44,429 bases of DNA from Moorena producens 3L. Lineage in GTDB: Bacteria > Cyanobacteriota > Cyanobacteriia > Cyanobacteriales > Coleofasciculaceae. This document shows, one piece after another, positions 26,266-35,499 of the stretch. Every line of letters starts with the position of its first letter. Position 1 is the stretch's first letter. The stretch spans positions 1 to 44,429 of the forward strand of contig NZ_GL890923.1 of the NCBI RefSeq assembly GCF_000211815.1, in the 5' to 3' direction. The notes under the pieces are model-generated. The model had not been told where the DNA came from and did not search any database. It worked only from the letters and a program-made list of their open reading frames with translations. Position numbers and translations under genes: made by a program.

Positions 26266-27879
26266 TCAATACTGGGTAACCCCAAGAATAGGTTGAGCCT
26301 TGGTTTTGGCTAACTGTGGCGCTGTGAAGGTACCAGAGTATAGAGGTGATTCCTCTTGAACAATGAGTGGTAAGGATTGGCGCATTTGAGCAGCAACCGC
26401 TACAGTTTTTACATCATAGGTTTGAGTGACTAGCTTCGGATAAAGACCGATCCCAATAATAGGGATTAACAGACAAGCGGTAACGAAAATTTCGCGAGCC
26501 TTGGCATCCCCTAGGTATTTCTCAATAATTATGCCAGAGTTATTTTTACCGAAAAATACTTGTCTGAGTAGTGAAAGCAGATAAATCGGAGTTAGGATTA
26601 ATCCCACTGCGGCTAAGAGAACGATGACGACTTTGAAAGATGAGCTGTAGACACTGCTAGTGGTGACTCCAAGAAAGACTGACAACTCACCCACAAAACC
26701 ACTCATTCCTGGTAAGGCTAGGGATGCCATGGAACCAGCAGTGAAAAGGGCAAATGCTTTGGGCATTTCTTTCGCCATTCCTCCCATTTTTGCCATCGCT
26801 AGGGTATGAGTACGCTCGTAGGTGACACCAGATAGGAAGAATAAGGCAGCAGCGATTAACCCATGGGAAAGCATTTGTAAGATAGCTCCATTCATTCCTA
26901 ATTCAGTGAACGAAGCAATGCCAATCAATACAAAACCCATGTGGGAAATTGACGAGTAAGCTAGTCGTCGTTTGAGATTGTCTTGGCTAAAGGCAAGCAA
27001 AGCACCGTAGATAATATTGACCACACCTAATACTGCTAGCACTGGTGCGAAGTAAGTATGGGCATGAGGAAGCATTTCTAGATTCATGCGCATCAGTCCA
27101 TACCCACCCATTTTCAATAAGACCCCAGCTAATATCATCGAGACTGGAGCAGAAGCTTGGCTGTGTGCATCTGGTAACCAGGTATGTAGCGGAAAAATCG
27201 GCAACTTGACACCATAGGCAATTAAGAAACCCGCATAAGCTACTAGTTCCAAAGCTATCGGGTAATGCCGATTCCCTAGGGTTTGCATGTCAAAGGTCAC
27301 TGTATCTCCAGCAAACGCCATCACTAGCGCGGCGACCAGGATAAAAACTGAACCTGCTGCTGTGTAAAGAATAAACTTGGTTGCGGCGTAGAAGCGTTGT
27401 TTTCCTCCCCATATAGAAATGAGCAAGTACACTGGCAGCAACTCTAATTCCCACATTAGGAAAAACAACACTAAATCTTGAGCTGCAAACACCCCGAGCT
27501 GGGCGCTATACATGAACAGCATCAAGAAGTAAAACAGACGCGGTTTATGGTTAATCTTCCAAGCCGCAACAATAGCTAAGGTAGTGACTAAGCCACTTAA
27601 CACAATCAGAGGCATCGATAAGCCATCGACTGCTACAGACCAACTAATGCCAAGCTGGGGTATCCACGTATAACTTTCCCTGAGCTGAAATTCGGAATTT
27701 TGGAAATTGTAATGATGCCAAAACCCATAGATGATTAGGACAAAATCCAGAACGGCTACACCTAGGGCATACCAACGAATCATCCTCAGCCACTTGCTGG
27801 GAATGATCGGAATCACCAAAGATGCCACTAGGGGCAGCAGAATAATCGTCGTTATCCAAGGAAAATTCACGGAGACCAT
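26266..27879 (-). CDS. ndhD: NAD(P)H-quinone oxidoreductase subunit 4 (NdhD)
   Basis: A proton-pumping membrane subunit of the cyanobacterial NDH-1 complex, homologous to NuoM/ND4, used in cyclic electron flow and respiration in thylakoids. About 14 hydrophobic helices are present. Conserved segments include FLMWELELLPVYLLISIWGG with the key Glu, TWLPDAHSQASAPVSMILAG, and LAYSSISHMGF. The open frame extends upstream to a TTG at 27942, but the family N-terminus (NFPWITTIILLPLVASLVIP) fits the ATG at 27879, giving 537 residues. I cannot say by eye which NdhD paralogue this is. It is a single gene, apart from its complex partners. Confidence 0.95.
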   Translation of the reverse strand: MVSVNFPWITTIILLPLVASLVIPIIPSKWLRMIRWYALGVAVLDFVLIIYGFWHHYNFQNSEFQLRESYTWIPQLGISWSVAVDGLSMPLIVLSGLVTTLAIVAAWKINHKPRLFYFLMLFMYSAQLGVFAAQDLVLFFLMWELELLPVYLLISIWGGKQRFYAATKFILYTAAGSVFILVAALVMAFAGDTVTFDMQTLGNRHYPIALELVAYAGFLIAYGVKLPIFPLHTWLPDAHSQASAPVSMILAGVLLKMGGYGLMRMNLEMLPHAHTYFAPVLAVLGVVNIIYGALLAFSQDNLKRRLAYSSISHMGFVLIGIASFTELGMNGAILQMLSHGLIAAALFFLSGVTYERTHTLAMAKMGGMAKEMPKAFALFTAGSMASLALPGMSGFVGELSVFLGVTTSSVYSSSFKVVIVLLAAVGLILTPIYLLSLLRQVFFGKNNSGIIIEKYLGDAKAREIFVTACLLIPIIGIGLYPKLVTQTYDVKTVAVAAQMRQSLPLIVQEESPLYSGTFTAPQLAKTKAQPILGVTQY

Positions 27880-28265
27880 AGCTAAGAATAAATACCTATT
27901 GCCACATGATTTCAGTATATTAAGTAAAGTAAAGTTTTGCAAAGGTTCTTTACCAAAAAACCAAAAAAAACTTTTTCAGTAGCCATTGCTACCGAAAAAG
28001 TAAAGAATTGTTAAAATTTTAGGTTAAGGTGGGTCACCCCCAGAACCCTTATGGTATAGGGTCATATCAAGTCAGGTGGAATACCCATAATTAGAGGGAG
28101 GGTCGGAAGTGTGGGGAGGGTGGGACGTGTGGGGAGATGGGGAGATGGCCAGATGGGGGAGATTTTTATTAAGGGTAATTATCCCGAGATGATATAAGAG
28201 GTTTGGGGTAATCAGAAGCAATTACCAACTATAACCAGCAGGGGGTCATACCATGGGATGTGGTA
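27880..28265. other. Intergenic region between thrB and ndhD
   Basis: AT-rich near ndhD (likely its promoter), then a GTGGGGAG / GATGGGGAGATGG purine-rich short-repeat tract at ~28095-28165. No ORF or clear hairpin was seen. Confidence 0.5.
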
Positions 28266-29252
28266 TTAGCTACTTAATTCCAGAGCAATCTTGGTGCCTT
28301 GGCAATCTAGAGAAAGCGATCGCACTTGAGCCTGAATCCCGGCATCGGTCCAAGCTACCGCCATTGCCTCCTGAACCGCTGGTGCTTGGGACTCACTCAC
28401 CAAAGCCAACAAAGTAGGACCTGCCCCACTAATCACCATGCCATAGGCTCCAGCATCCAAAGCTGCCGCCTCCACAGCGTCATAACCAGGAATCAGTTTT
28501 TGGCGATAAGGCTGATGTATCCGGTCTTGCAAACCGACCCGTAACCAATCCCCCTTACCAGACTCCAAACCCCGCAACAACAACCCCAAACTGGCCACAT
28601 TCAAAACTGCATCAGCACGGCTATAGCTATCAGGCAACACCTGCCGTGCCTCCTGTGTTGAAAGCTCGAAATCGGGAATTGCCACCACCGGCACCAGATC
28701 AGAAGACCAAGCAACATCACAAACTACCCAATCCTGTTGTTGTGCTTCTGGTTCTTGGGGTCTTTGGGGTTTCATCACCAAACCTCGACCGGTCAAACGA
28801 CATCCCCCCAAAAGCGCTGGAACCACATTATCAGGATGCCCCTCAATTGCGATCGCTAACTCCATTACCTCCTGCTGAGAAAGAGGTTTACCCGCTAACT
28901 GATTTGCAGCAATCAATCCTCCAACAATCGCTGTTGCCGAACTGCCCAATCCTCGTGCCAAAGGCACCCCCAAATCAATCTCTAGGTGTACCGGAGGCGG
29001 AGTTTTTCCCAGACGCTCATATAAGGTCACAAAGGCTCGATAGACAAGATTACTCTCATCTCTACTCACCTTCTTGGCTTCCACACCAGTAACATCAATC
29101 TTAAGCTTGACTGATCCAGAATTTACCGACTCCAGGCGAGTGACTTTAAACTGGTTATATACAGTTAACGCTGCGCCTATGCAATCGAAACCTGGTCCTA
29201 GATTAGCGGTAGTACCGGGCACAATAACCCTGACCGTAGAAACAACAGACAT
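28266..29252 (-). CDS. thrB: Homoserine kinase
   Basis: A 328-residue GHMP-family kinase that phosphorylates homoserine on the threonine branch. The N-terminus VRVIVPGTTANLGPGFDCIG is diagnostic, the ATP-binding loop is PLARGLGSSATAIVGG (~93-108), and the C-terminal GHMP motif GAYGMVISGAGPTLLALV is present. Length is typical. A single gene, soluble, with no visible regulatory element in the sequence. Confidence 0.95.
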   Translation of the reverse strand: MSVVSTVRVIVPGTTANLGPGFDCIGAALTVYNQFKVTRLESVNSGSVKLKIDVTGVEAKKVSRDESNLVYRAFVTLYERLGKTPPPVHLEIDLGVPLARGLGSSATAIVGGLIAANQLAGKPLSQQEVMELAIAIEGHPDNVVPALLGGCRLTGRGLVMKPQRPQEPEAQQQDWVVCDVAWSSDLVPVVAIPDFELSTQEARQVLPDSYSRADAVLNVASLGLLLRGLESGKGDWLRVGLQDRIHQPYRQKLIPGYDAVEAAALDAGAYGMVISGAGPTLLALVSESQAPAVQEAMAVAWTDAGIQAQVRSLSLDCQGTKIALELSS

Positions 29253-29867
29253 TTGACAATATTCTGAACTAAATAATCTTGCCCTAAAAATTGCTCTCCT
29301 GTCTACCTGCTTTGGTACATTTATTTACAGTTGGCTGCACGTAAGTGATTTTTTTTTGAATAAACGACACCAAGGCAGAAGTGAGAACGATTAATGATCT
29401 ATGGTAATCTTGAATCAGTGTATTCTCAGCCTGTGAAAAATTCGATAAGTCGTGAGTGGAGAGCGTGCTGATAGAGCATGTTTGAAATCATCAAAGGCCG
29501 ATCAGCTGCTAGGGGAGTTCTACATTAATAAAACCTGTTACTCCAAAGCCAAATTATTAAACACCTATAAAATTACAAAATTTTATAAGATACCAAGTTT
29601 TGTTAATCACTAAGCAAAATAGCTGAGCGCTTTCTGATAATGGGTAATAGGGCATAATAAATTACCTAATTAAATATAAAATATAATAGCGGTTTCCGTG
29701 GTTGAATGTTAATTGTTAAACATTGTTAAACATTGTTAAACATTGTTAAACGTTGTAGATAAAGCATAGTCCCACAAAGAAAAGGGAGTCAAGATCTATT
29801 ATTTTGTTGCGGTCACAAAAAACTGAGTGGAAGCAATAGCGCGATCGCTCCTGCAAATAAATACCCT
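29253..29867. other. Gene-free region with a 10-bp tandem repeat
   Basis: AT-rich. Holds four copies of ATTGTTAAAC (29712-29751) and otherwise unique DNA. No ORF with coding character and no tRNA were recognised. The left part is expected to contain the thrB promoter. Confidence 0.5.
29712..29751. repeat. 10-bp tandem repeat (ATTGTTAAAC x4)
   Basis: Four consecutive copies, the last followed by GTTGTAG. Located ~115 bases beyond the kinase stop codon. Confidence 0.85.
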
Positions 29868-31664
29868 CTAAGGCTTGATCAAATTTCTCTCTAATTTCCG
29901 ATAGGTTTTGACTTGCCGCAGACGCTCTAATGGTGGATAGAGAATCATCACACCTAAGGGAACTGCTGTCACTAAAATGGCGATCAGTACCAACACATTT
30001 AAAAATCCTAGTTTCAAACCGATACCTAAACTAATCCCCAAGGCTACCGATAACACAGGCACTCCTAGGGCTAAGATTTTACTAAACCCACGCTTTCGGC
30101 AGCTTTGAGCTACTCCTTCCCCTTCAAAGGCTGCCATAAACACTACCGCATCCACTGCTGCAAAGGTAGCAATCGCGCTATCCGTAGCGCGAAACTTGGC
30201 ACCAAATCCAGCTACCAACAGGGCTGCTACTCCAGCAAAAAACACTGCTGCTACGGTATCCATAGCCTTTAACGGAATACTAAATCTGGCTCTGACTTTT
30301 GCTACCAGTTTCGAGACCATCCCAGATGTCACAGCCGCAGTCAATCCCAGCATTGCCACCAAGACTGAAACAAAAGTTGCGATCGCAATCCCGATTGTCC
30401 CACTGTTACTCACAATTCCCTCCCAAGCCGTAGTTTCTACCCACGTAGCTGTAGTAGCTAAGCCAATCAATAGCGCTAGGGATAGATAGGGAAGTTTTTT
30501 CGTGGCAATTGGTACCGGAGCAGTATGGATTTTCAGGGGTAAAACCTGAGTTGAGTGTTCAGCATTAGTGTGAATTAATACCTCGCGCTCATAGGTTTGG
30601 TCTGCCATCAGCTTACTGGTATCTATCGTAATGTGGCACAACCCTTGATTACCATTAACATCAGCTGTGTCCAATCGAATCCAGTCATGGAAGTAGGGAG
30701 TATGGGGTGGGTCACTGACATGGGGAGCAATTTGCCAGCGGCTTTCTAAGGCTGTGTCTGGAACTGTGTTACAAATCGTAATAGTTTTTGTCAGTTTTTC
30801 CCCTAATTTTTTAGCCCTCAACTCTAGATAAGGTTGGGATAGTTTTGCCTCTGGAATCCGGATGACGTAGATTGGCTTAAGGGCTTCTAAAGCCGTTTCA
30901 GCATCAGGAAAACGGTCTTTATGTTTCAGCTCTACCATCCTTTTCAGCCACTCCAGCCAACTCAAACTTACTTGAGGTAGACGATGCTGAAAATTGAGAC
31001 AATAGTCTTCATCAATTAAAGTATTAATCGTAGTCGATGGAGTACCAGTTAGTAAACAAATCAAGGTCGCTCCTAACCCATATAAGTCTGACGCTTTACT
31101 TAGGGCTTTATCAAATAACTGTTCCGGAGCCATAAACCCGATAGTGCCTTTGGCTACACTACTCACCGCTAGTTCACTATCACCAATCCGAGCCAAGCCG
31201 AAGTCTACCAAAAAAACATTGATCGTCTCATCTACTAAGATATTTTCCGGTTTGATATCTCGATGAATGATCGGAGGAATCCGATGTTGTAGGTAAACCA
31301 GAATGTTGAGTAACCCAACCGCGATTTGCTTAATCTCCTCCGGGTCAAAACTACGAGGTACAGCCAAGGAAGGAGCATGTTTGTATTCTTGTATCAAACA
31401 ACAGCCCCTAGTGGTTTGGAATGACCCTAAGTAACGGGGGATACCGGGATGATTCAGTCCCCGCAAAACTTGAATTTCCCCTTCTATGGTCTCATAGTCT
31501 GACCAGTTACTGTTGCGTTGAGCAAACTGAAACTGCTTGATCACTACCAATTGGTGATTGACCTGGTTTCGGGCTAGGTAGGTCACTCTCCCACCAGCGC
31601 GATTATGACCCAATTCCCTGATCACTTTGAAATCATGACTGGATAAGTCTAGAAAATTGCTCAT
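29868..31664 (-). CDS. Serine/threonine protein kinase with C-terminal membrane domain
   Basis: A 598-residue Hanks-type kinase. Lys43 in VVIKQF, HRDIKPEN at 134-141, DFG at 154-156 and APE at 179-181 are all intact, so it should be active. The glycine loop (GHNRAGGRVTYLA) is slightly unusual. Residues ~270-385 look like a beta-sandwich module of unknown ligand, and ~390-580 contain five or more hydrophobic helices. The beta region therefore lies between the kinase and the membrane part, on the same side as the kinase unless an extra pass exists. The signal sensed is unknown. Cyanobacteria carry many such kinases. Confidence 0.9.
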   Translation of the reverse strand: MSNFLDLSSHDFKVIRELGHNRAGGRVTYLARNQVNHQLVVIKQFQFAQRNSNWSDYETIEGEIQVLRGLNHPGIPRYLGSFQTTRGCCLIQEYKHAPSLAVPRSFDPEEIKQIAVGLLNILVYLQHRIPPIIHRDIKPENILVDETINVFLVDFGLARIGDSELAVSSVAKGTIGFMAPEQLFDKALSKASDLYGLGATLICLLTGTPSTTINTLIDEDYCLNFQHRLPQVSLSWLEWLKRMVELKHKDRFPDAETALEALKPIYVIRIPEAKLSQPYLELRAKKLGEKLTKTITICNTVPDTALESRWQIAPHVSDPPHTPYFHDWIRLDTADVNGNQGLCHITIDTSKLMADQTYEREVLIHTNAEHSTQVLPLKIHTAPVPIATKKLPYLSLALLIGLATTATWVETTAWEGIVSNSGTIGIAIATFVSVLVAMLGLTAAVTSGMVSKLVAKVRARFSIPLKAMDTVAAVFFAGVAALLVAGFGAKFRATDSAIATFAAVDAVVFMAAFEGEGVAQSCRKRGFSKILALGVPVLSVALGISLGIGLKLGFLNVLVLIAILVTAVPLGVMILYPPLERLRQVKTYRKLERNLIKP

Positions 31665-31721
31665 GAGTCTATCGGGTACATCAGAGTCAAGCTACGCAGC
31701 AATGGGCAAGTTTTAATCGTA

Positions 31722-31877
31722 AGCATTCAGCCGTCAGCCGTCAGTGGTCAGTAGTCAGTAGTCAGTAGTCAGTGGTCAGCCGTTGGCCAATGGCCACTCA
31801 AGTAGCGTGCGCGTAGCGCATAAGTTGAGAGCTGAGAGCTGAGAGCTAAGAGCTGAGAACTGAGAGCTGAATGGTTA
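31722..31877. repeat. GTAAGCATTCAGC-ended element with tandem interior
   Basis: GTAAGCATTCAGC at the left, GCTGAATGGTTAC at the right. The interior is built of CAGTAGT / CAGTGGT and GAGAGCT / GAGAACT heptad-like units, a GGCCAATGGCC palindrome and a GCGTGCGCGTAGCGC piece. It lies upstream of both the kinase (minus) and the WGR gene (plus). Confidence 0.65.
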
Positions 31878-32024
31878 CTTTTAATCCTTTCAGTTAGGCT
31901 GGGCTTACCGTGCTTCTATTTACGATAGCTTGCTAATTGGGGAACGGGAGCGACTAGATAATTTTTTTAATATGGTGGTAATGACAGGCGTTTCTACTTC
32001 TAACTGGGTTTTCCCTGATCTCCT

Positions 32025-35000
32025 ATGAAACTGATCAAACGCACTACGCTCCATTATCAAGCTGGTAACTCAGATAAAATCTACGAAGTCGATCTCTGTG
32101 ATTTCGGTAACGAGCAGTATATCGTTAACTTTCGCTATGGACGCCGTGGCAAGACCTTGAAAGAAAGTTCAAAAACTGCTCAGCCGGTAGCTTTAGCTAA
32201 AGCACAACAAGTGTTTGATCAGTTAGTTGGCTCAAAACTCAAGAAAGGCTATCAAGATGTAACTGAAGCATCAAGTAGTCAGACTCAAGAAGAGGTTAAT
32301 GACTTAATTAGCAGTAACTTAGTTACCAAAGACCCACGCCATCAAGCCATTCTCAACGCGATTGCAAATCCAGATAGTAGTAAAGGCTCTAGTAAATGGT
32401 CCCAAACCCGAGCGATATGGCGGGCTGGAGAATTAAAAATTCGTGAAGCTACGCCCTTAATTATCCCTCTGATTGGCACTGATCAACCCTTAAAAGACTA
32501 CTGCATTGCTTGGGCTTTAGGATGGTGTGGTGATGAGCATGTAATTCCTCATCTCCAACGCTTGTATGAAACCCCTTCAACTCCAGACTTTGTCAAGCGG
32601 ATTGCTTGGGAAGCCTGGATGAAACTCTGTGATCCATCAACTCAAGAACGGTTGCGCTCTCAACAGATAGAGCAATTGCCTGCCGAATTGCAATCCCATA
32701 TCGAAAGCGATAATCCTGCTGACTTCTCTAATGCCCTAGTTACCTATCTAGACAGTAACGACTATACTCGTTTTGGTGTTCTCGATACCCTATATCAAAT
32801 TAATAATGCTCAAGTGCGTCCAGCACTACTAAACCTATTACGCACTGCTCCCCTACGCCCCAACTACTTCAAAGCCATTCGCCACATATTCAAGATTGCC
32901 GAATATCGACAAGATGCGGAAGTATTTGGCATTATCGCCTACCGCCTAGACACCGAGCCACCAATGTTTCGTCAGTCTTATTGGCATCGATATTACTGGG
33001 ACAGAAATAGTCGCAAATATCTTCCCCGTTCCAATTACCTCGGTAGTCCTGATGCTAAACGGGCTTACAGCAACGTAACTCGTGACTATCTACGGCGGCG
33101 GGTATGGCGGACTCTCAGGAAATTGGGTGAAGAATGCGATCGCCTTTGGCACGGCAGAGCCGAACGCAATTACATAAATCTAGCCCTAGAGGTATTACTG
33201 AAATATTCTGATTCTGATGCAGTACCCGCCAGAACATCAACCTTCTATCGCTGGAACTACTCCAACGGTCGTCGCACCAGCTACACTCGCAACTGGGACA
33301 GCTATGCCGGTTACTTAACCTTTAACCATATTCTCTATACCAATAGTCCCCGTTACGTATTAATGCCCAACAGCCAGGCATGGCGTTGTCGAGACAACTA
33401 CAAACCCGGTGATCCAGAGCCAGATGTCCGAGAAGAAGCCTTTCCTAAACTTTGGGAGCAACATCCAGACGCACTGCTACAGTTATTATTAGAAAGCCAC
33501 TGTCATCAAGTTCATCAGTTTGCCGCCAAAGCCTTGAGGGTATGTCAGTCATTCTGTAATCAAATCGATACAGATACTGTAATCAGACTAGTTAACAAAC
33601 CCTACCCAGTAACCGCTCAACTCGGCTTTGAACTAGCAACACAAAAATATAATTCCGATAATCCCGACAATCCTAACCTAGACTTATTACTTGCCTTAGC
33701 CAACTGCCAGTTTCCACCAGCTCGTACTCAAGCCCATCAGTGGATACAAGCAATACCAACTCACTTGATTACCGCCAGCCAGCTGATCATCCCTTTAGTG
33801 ATCAGTCAACACTCCGATACCCGTACCTTTGCCCGTCAGTTACTGACTCAATCAATAGTAAGTGAAGCAACAGCCAAAGTATTAATCGGGCGAATGATTG
33901 CAGCAGTACTCGCACTAGAACCAACTCAAACCGATATCGGCAAAGACACTGCTCAAACCCTGCTTCTAGGTTTTACCCCCCAACTCCGGACATTGGGTAT
34001 GGGAGTAGTACTAGATCTCCTCCAACACCCCATGCCAGAAATCCAGGAATTGGGAGCAAGAATCCTATTCAATCACGAAACTCCTGCCGCTGACTTACCA
34101 CCCAAATTAATTGAATCACTCCTCAACGCTTCCCATCAGTCAGTGCAAGGGATTGGGGTTCAGATTTTCGGTCAACTTCCCGATCAACGGTTGCTACAAG
34201 ACTACGACTTAGTATTAGCGATCGCAACCAATCAACAAGCACACTTGCGTCAAGGTATTCGTCCAGTAATTCAGCGCTTAGGAAAATTATATCCAGAATT
34301 TGTCACTCAGCTAGCCACAGAAATCATTAGCCTATTGCAGCTACCAGAAAGACATCAAGGTGTTCACCAAGATTTAGTCCAACTGCTACGAGAAGACTTA
34401 CCCAGCTGGATGACTATGATTACCAAAGACAACGCGATGGAACTTCTCCAAGCCAAATCATCAGCCGCTCAAGAATTAGTAGGATTAGTACTCCAAGCTA
34501 ACTATACCACTTGGGGATTAGAATTAAAAATTCCTGACATTGTTAAACTAGCCAATCATGAAATCCTATCCGTCCGTCAAGCCGCTTGGACAATGATTGA
34601 GCAAAGGCTCAACCGTATCCGTAGCAATTCTCAAGACATGTTAGCCGCAGTGCGATTACTAGAAGCAAAATGGCAGGATTCCCGAGAATTTGCTACCAAA
34701 CTCTTTAGCCAACAAATTACCGAACAAGACTGGACACCTGAAGTCATGGTCAGTATTTGTGACAGTACTCGGGATGATGTTCGTCAATTTGGGCGGAATT
34801 TAGTCCTACGTACCTTTCAGCAGAGTTATGGTCAAGATTATCTGCTTAAATTTAGTGAACATCCCAGCCAAGACATGCAGCTATTTGCCACTAACTATCT
34901 AGAACAGTATGCCGTAGATAATCCCGACCGTTTGCAAGACTTAATCCCTTACTTTATCAGTATTTTGTCTCGGGTTAATCGCGGACGAATTGCTAAACAG

Positions 35001-35207
35001 CGCGTCTTCGCATTTCTAGAAGCTGAAGCCCAAAAAAGCCAAGCAGCTGCTAAAATAGTAGCAGAAATATTAACACGACAATCCATCACAATGGCTATTG
35101 GTGATAAAGCCCGTTCAATTCAGCTCATGCTTAAAATTCACCAAAACTATCCTACTATTCCTCTTCCTATTCAGGTTAAACCAGTATCCGAATTAAGAGG
35201 AGTGTAG
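32025..35207 (+). CDS. WGR domain protein with long HEAT-like repeat region
   Basis: A 1060-residue protein. Residues ~1-80 are a WGR domain (KIYEVDLCDF, then NFRYGRRGKTLKESSKT), a nucleic-acid-associated module also found in PARPs. Most of the remainder is alpha-helical with HEAT/ARM-like repeats, interrupted by a Tyr/Arg-rich segment around 325-440 (WHRYYWDRNSRKYLPRSNY). No catalytic motif is visible. It is followed 292 bases later by a SWIM zinc-finger gene. In bacteria WGR and SWIM proteins commonly occur with MoxR ATPases and VWA proteins (compare E. coli yehI-yehQ); those partners are not in the window. A DNA- or RNA-linked complex or chaperone role is inference. Confidence 0.85.
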   Translation: MKLIKRTTLHYQAGNSDKIYEVDLCDFGNEQYIVNFRYGRRGKTLKESSKTAQPVALAKAQQVFDQLVGSKLKKGYQDVTEASSSQTQEEVNDLISSNLVTKDPRHQAILNAIANPDSSKGSSKWSQTRAIWRAGELKIREATPLIIPLIGTDQPLKDYCIAWALGWCGDEHVIPHLQRLYETPSTPDFVKRIAWEAWMKLCDPSTQERLRSQQIEQLPAELQSHIESDNPADFSNALVTYLDSNDYTRFGVLDTLYQINNAQVRPALLNLLRTAPLRPNYFKAIRHIFKIAEYRQDAEVFGIIAYRLDTEPPMFRQSYWHRYYWDRNSRKYLPRSNYLGSPDAKRAYSNVTRDYLRRRVWRTLRKLGEECDRLWHGRAERNYINLALEVLLKYSDSDAVPARTSTFYRWNYSNGRRTSYTRNWDSYAGYLTFNHILYTNSPRYVLMPNSQAWRCRDNYKPGDPEPDVREEAFPKLWEQHPDALLQLLLESHCHQVHQFAAKALRVCQSFCNQIDTDTVIRLVNKPYPVTAQLGFELATQKYNSDNPDNPNLDLLLALANCQFPPARTQAHQWIQAIPTHLITASQLIIPLVISQHSDTRTFARQLLTQSIVSEATAKVLIGRMIAAVLALEPTQTDIGKDTAQTLLLGFTPQLRTLGMGVVLDLLQHPMPEIQELGARILFNHETPAADLPPKLIESLLNASHQSVQGIGVQIFGQLPDQRLLQDYDLVLAIATNQQAHLRQGIRPVIQRLGKLYPEFVTQLATEIISLLQLPERHQGVHQDLVQLLREDLPSWMTMITKDNAMELLQAKSSAAQELVGLVLQANYTTWGLELKIPDIVKLANHEILSVRQAAWTMIEQRLNRIRSNSQDMLAAVRLLEAKWQDSREFATKLFSQQITEQDWTPEVMVSICDSTRDDVRQFGRNLVLRTFQQSYGQDYLLKFSEHPSQDMQLFATNYLEQYAVDNPDRLQDLIPYFISILSRVNRGRIAKQRVFAFLEAEAQKSQAAAKIVAEILTRQSITMAIGDKARSIQLMLKIHQNYPTIPLPIQVKPVSELRGV

Positions 35208-35499
35208 GGATTTATCAGTTGTGTATTGTAGGGAGTCGGGAGTCAAGCACACCGAGGGAGTCGGGAATAGGGAGTAGCGATAGTACGAGAAACCCTATAG
35301 CATTTTCAACTATATCCTGATCGCTTATGAAACAAAGTAATGATTCAGGATAACACCAAAAAATCTTATTATCTATTTCCATTATCTATTTCATAATTTT
35401 CCCGATTCTAAATTCTAAATTCTAAATTCTAAATTCTAAATTCTAAATTCCCGATTCCCTTCTTAACAATAAAAAAAATACTTCAATACCCTAAAAACC
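35208..35499. repeat. Heptanucleotide array and short repeats upstream of the SWIM gene
   Basis: ATTCTAA repeats about six times at 35405-35450, between GGGAGTCGGGAGTC-type short repeats (35233-35275) and the SWIM gene start. The heptad type differs from the AATTCTT and GTAGAAT arrays near 2.7 kb. Confidence 0.85.

Noticed and set aside
28646..29092. 148-residue plus-strand frame in thrB
   Set aside because: Proline-rich translation of the antisense strand of a well-conserved kinase gene.
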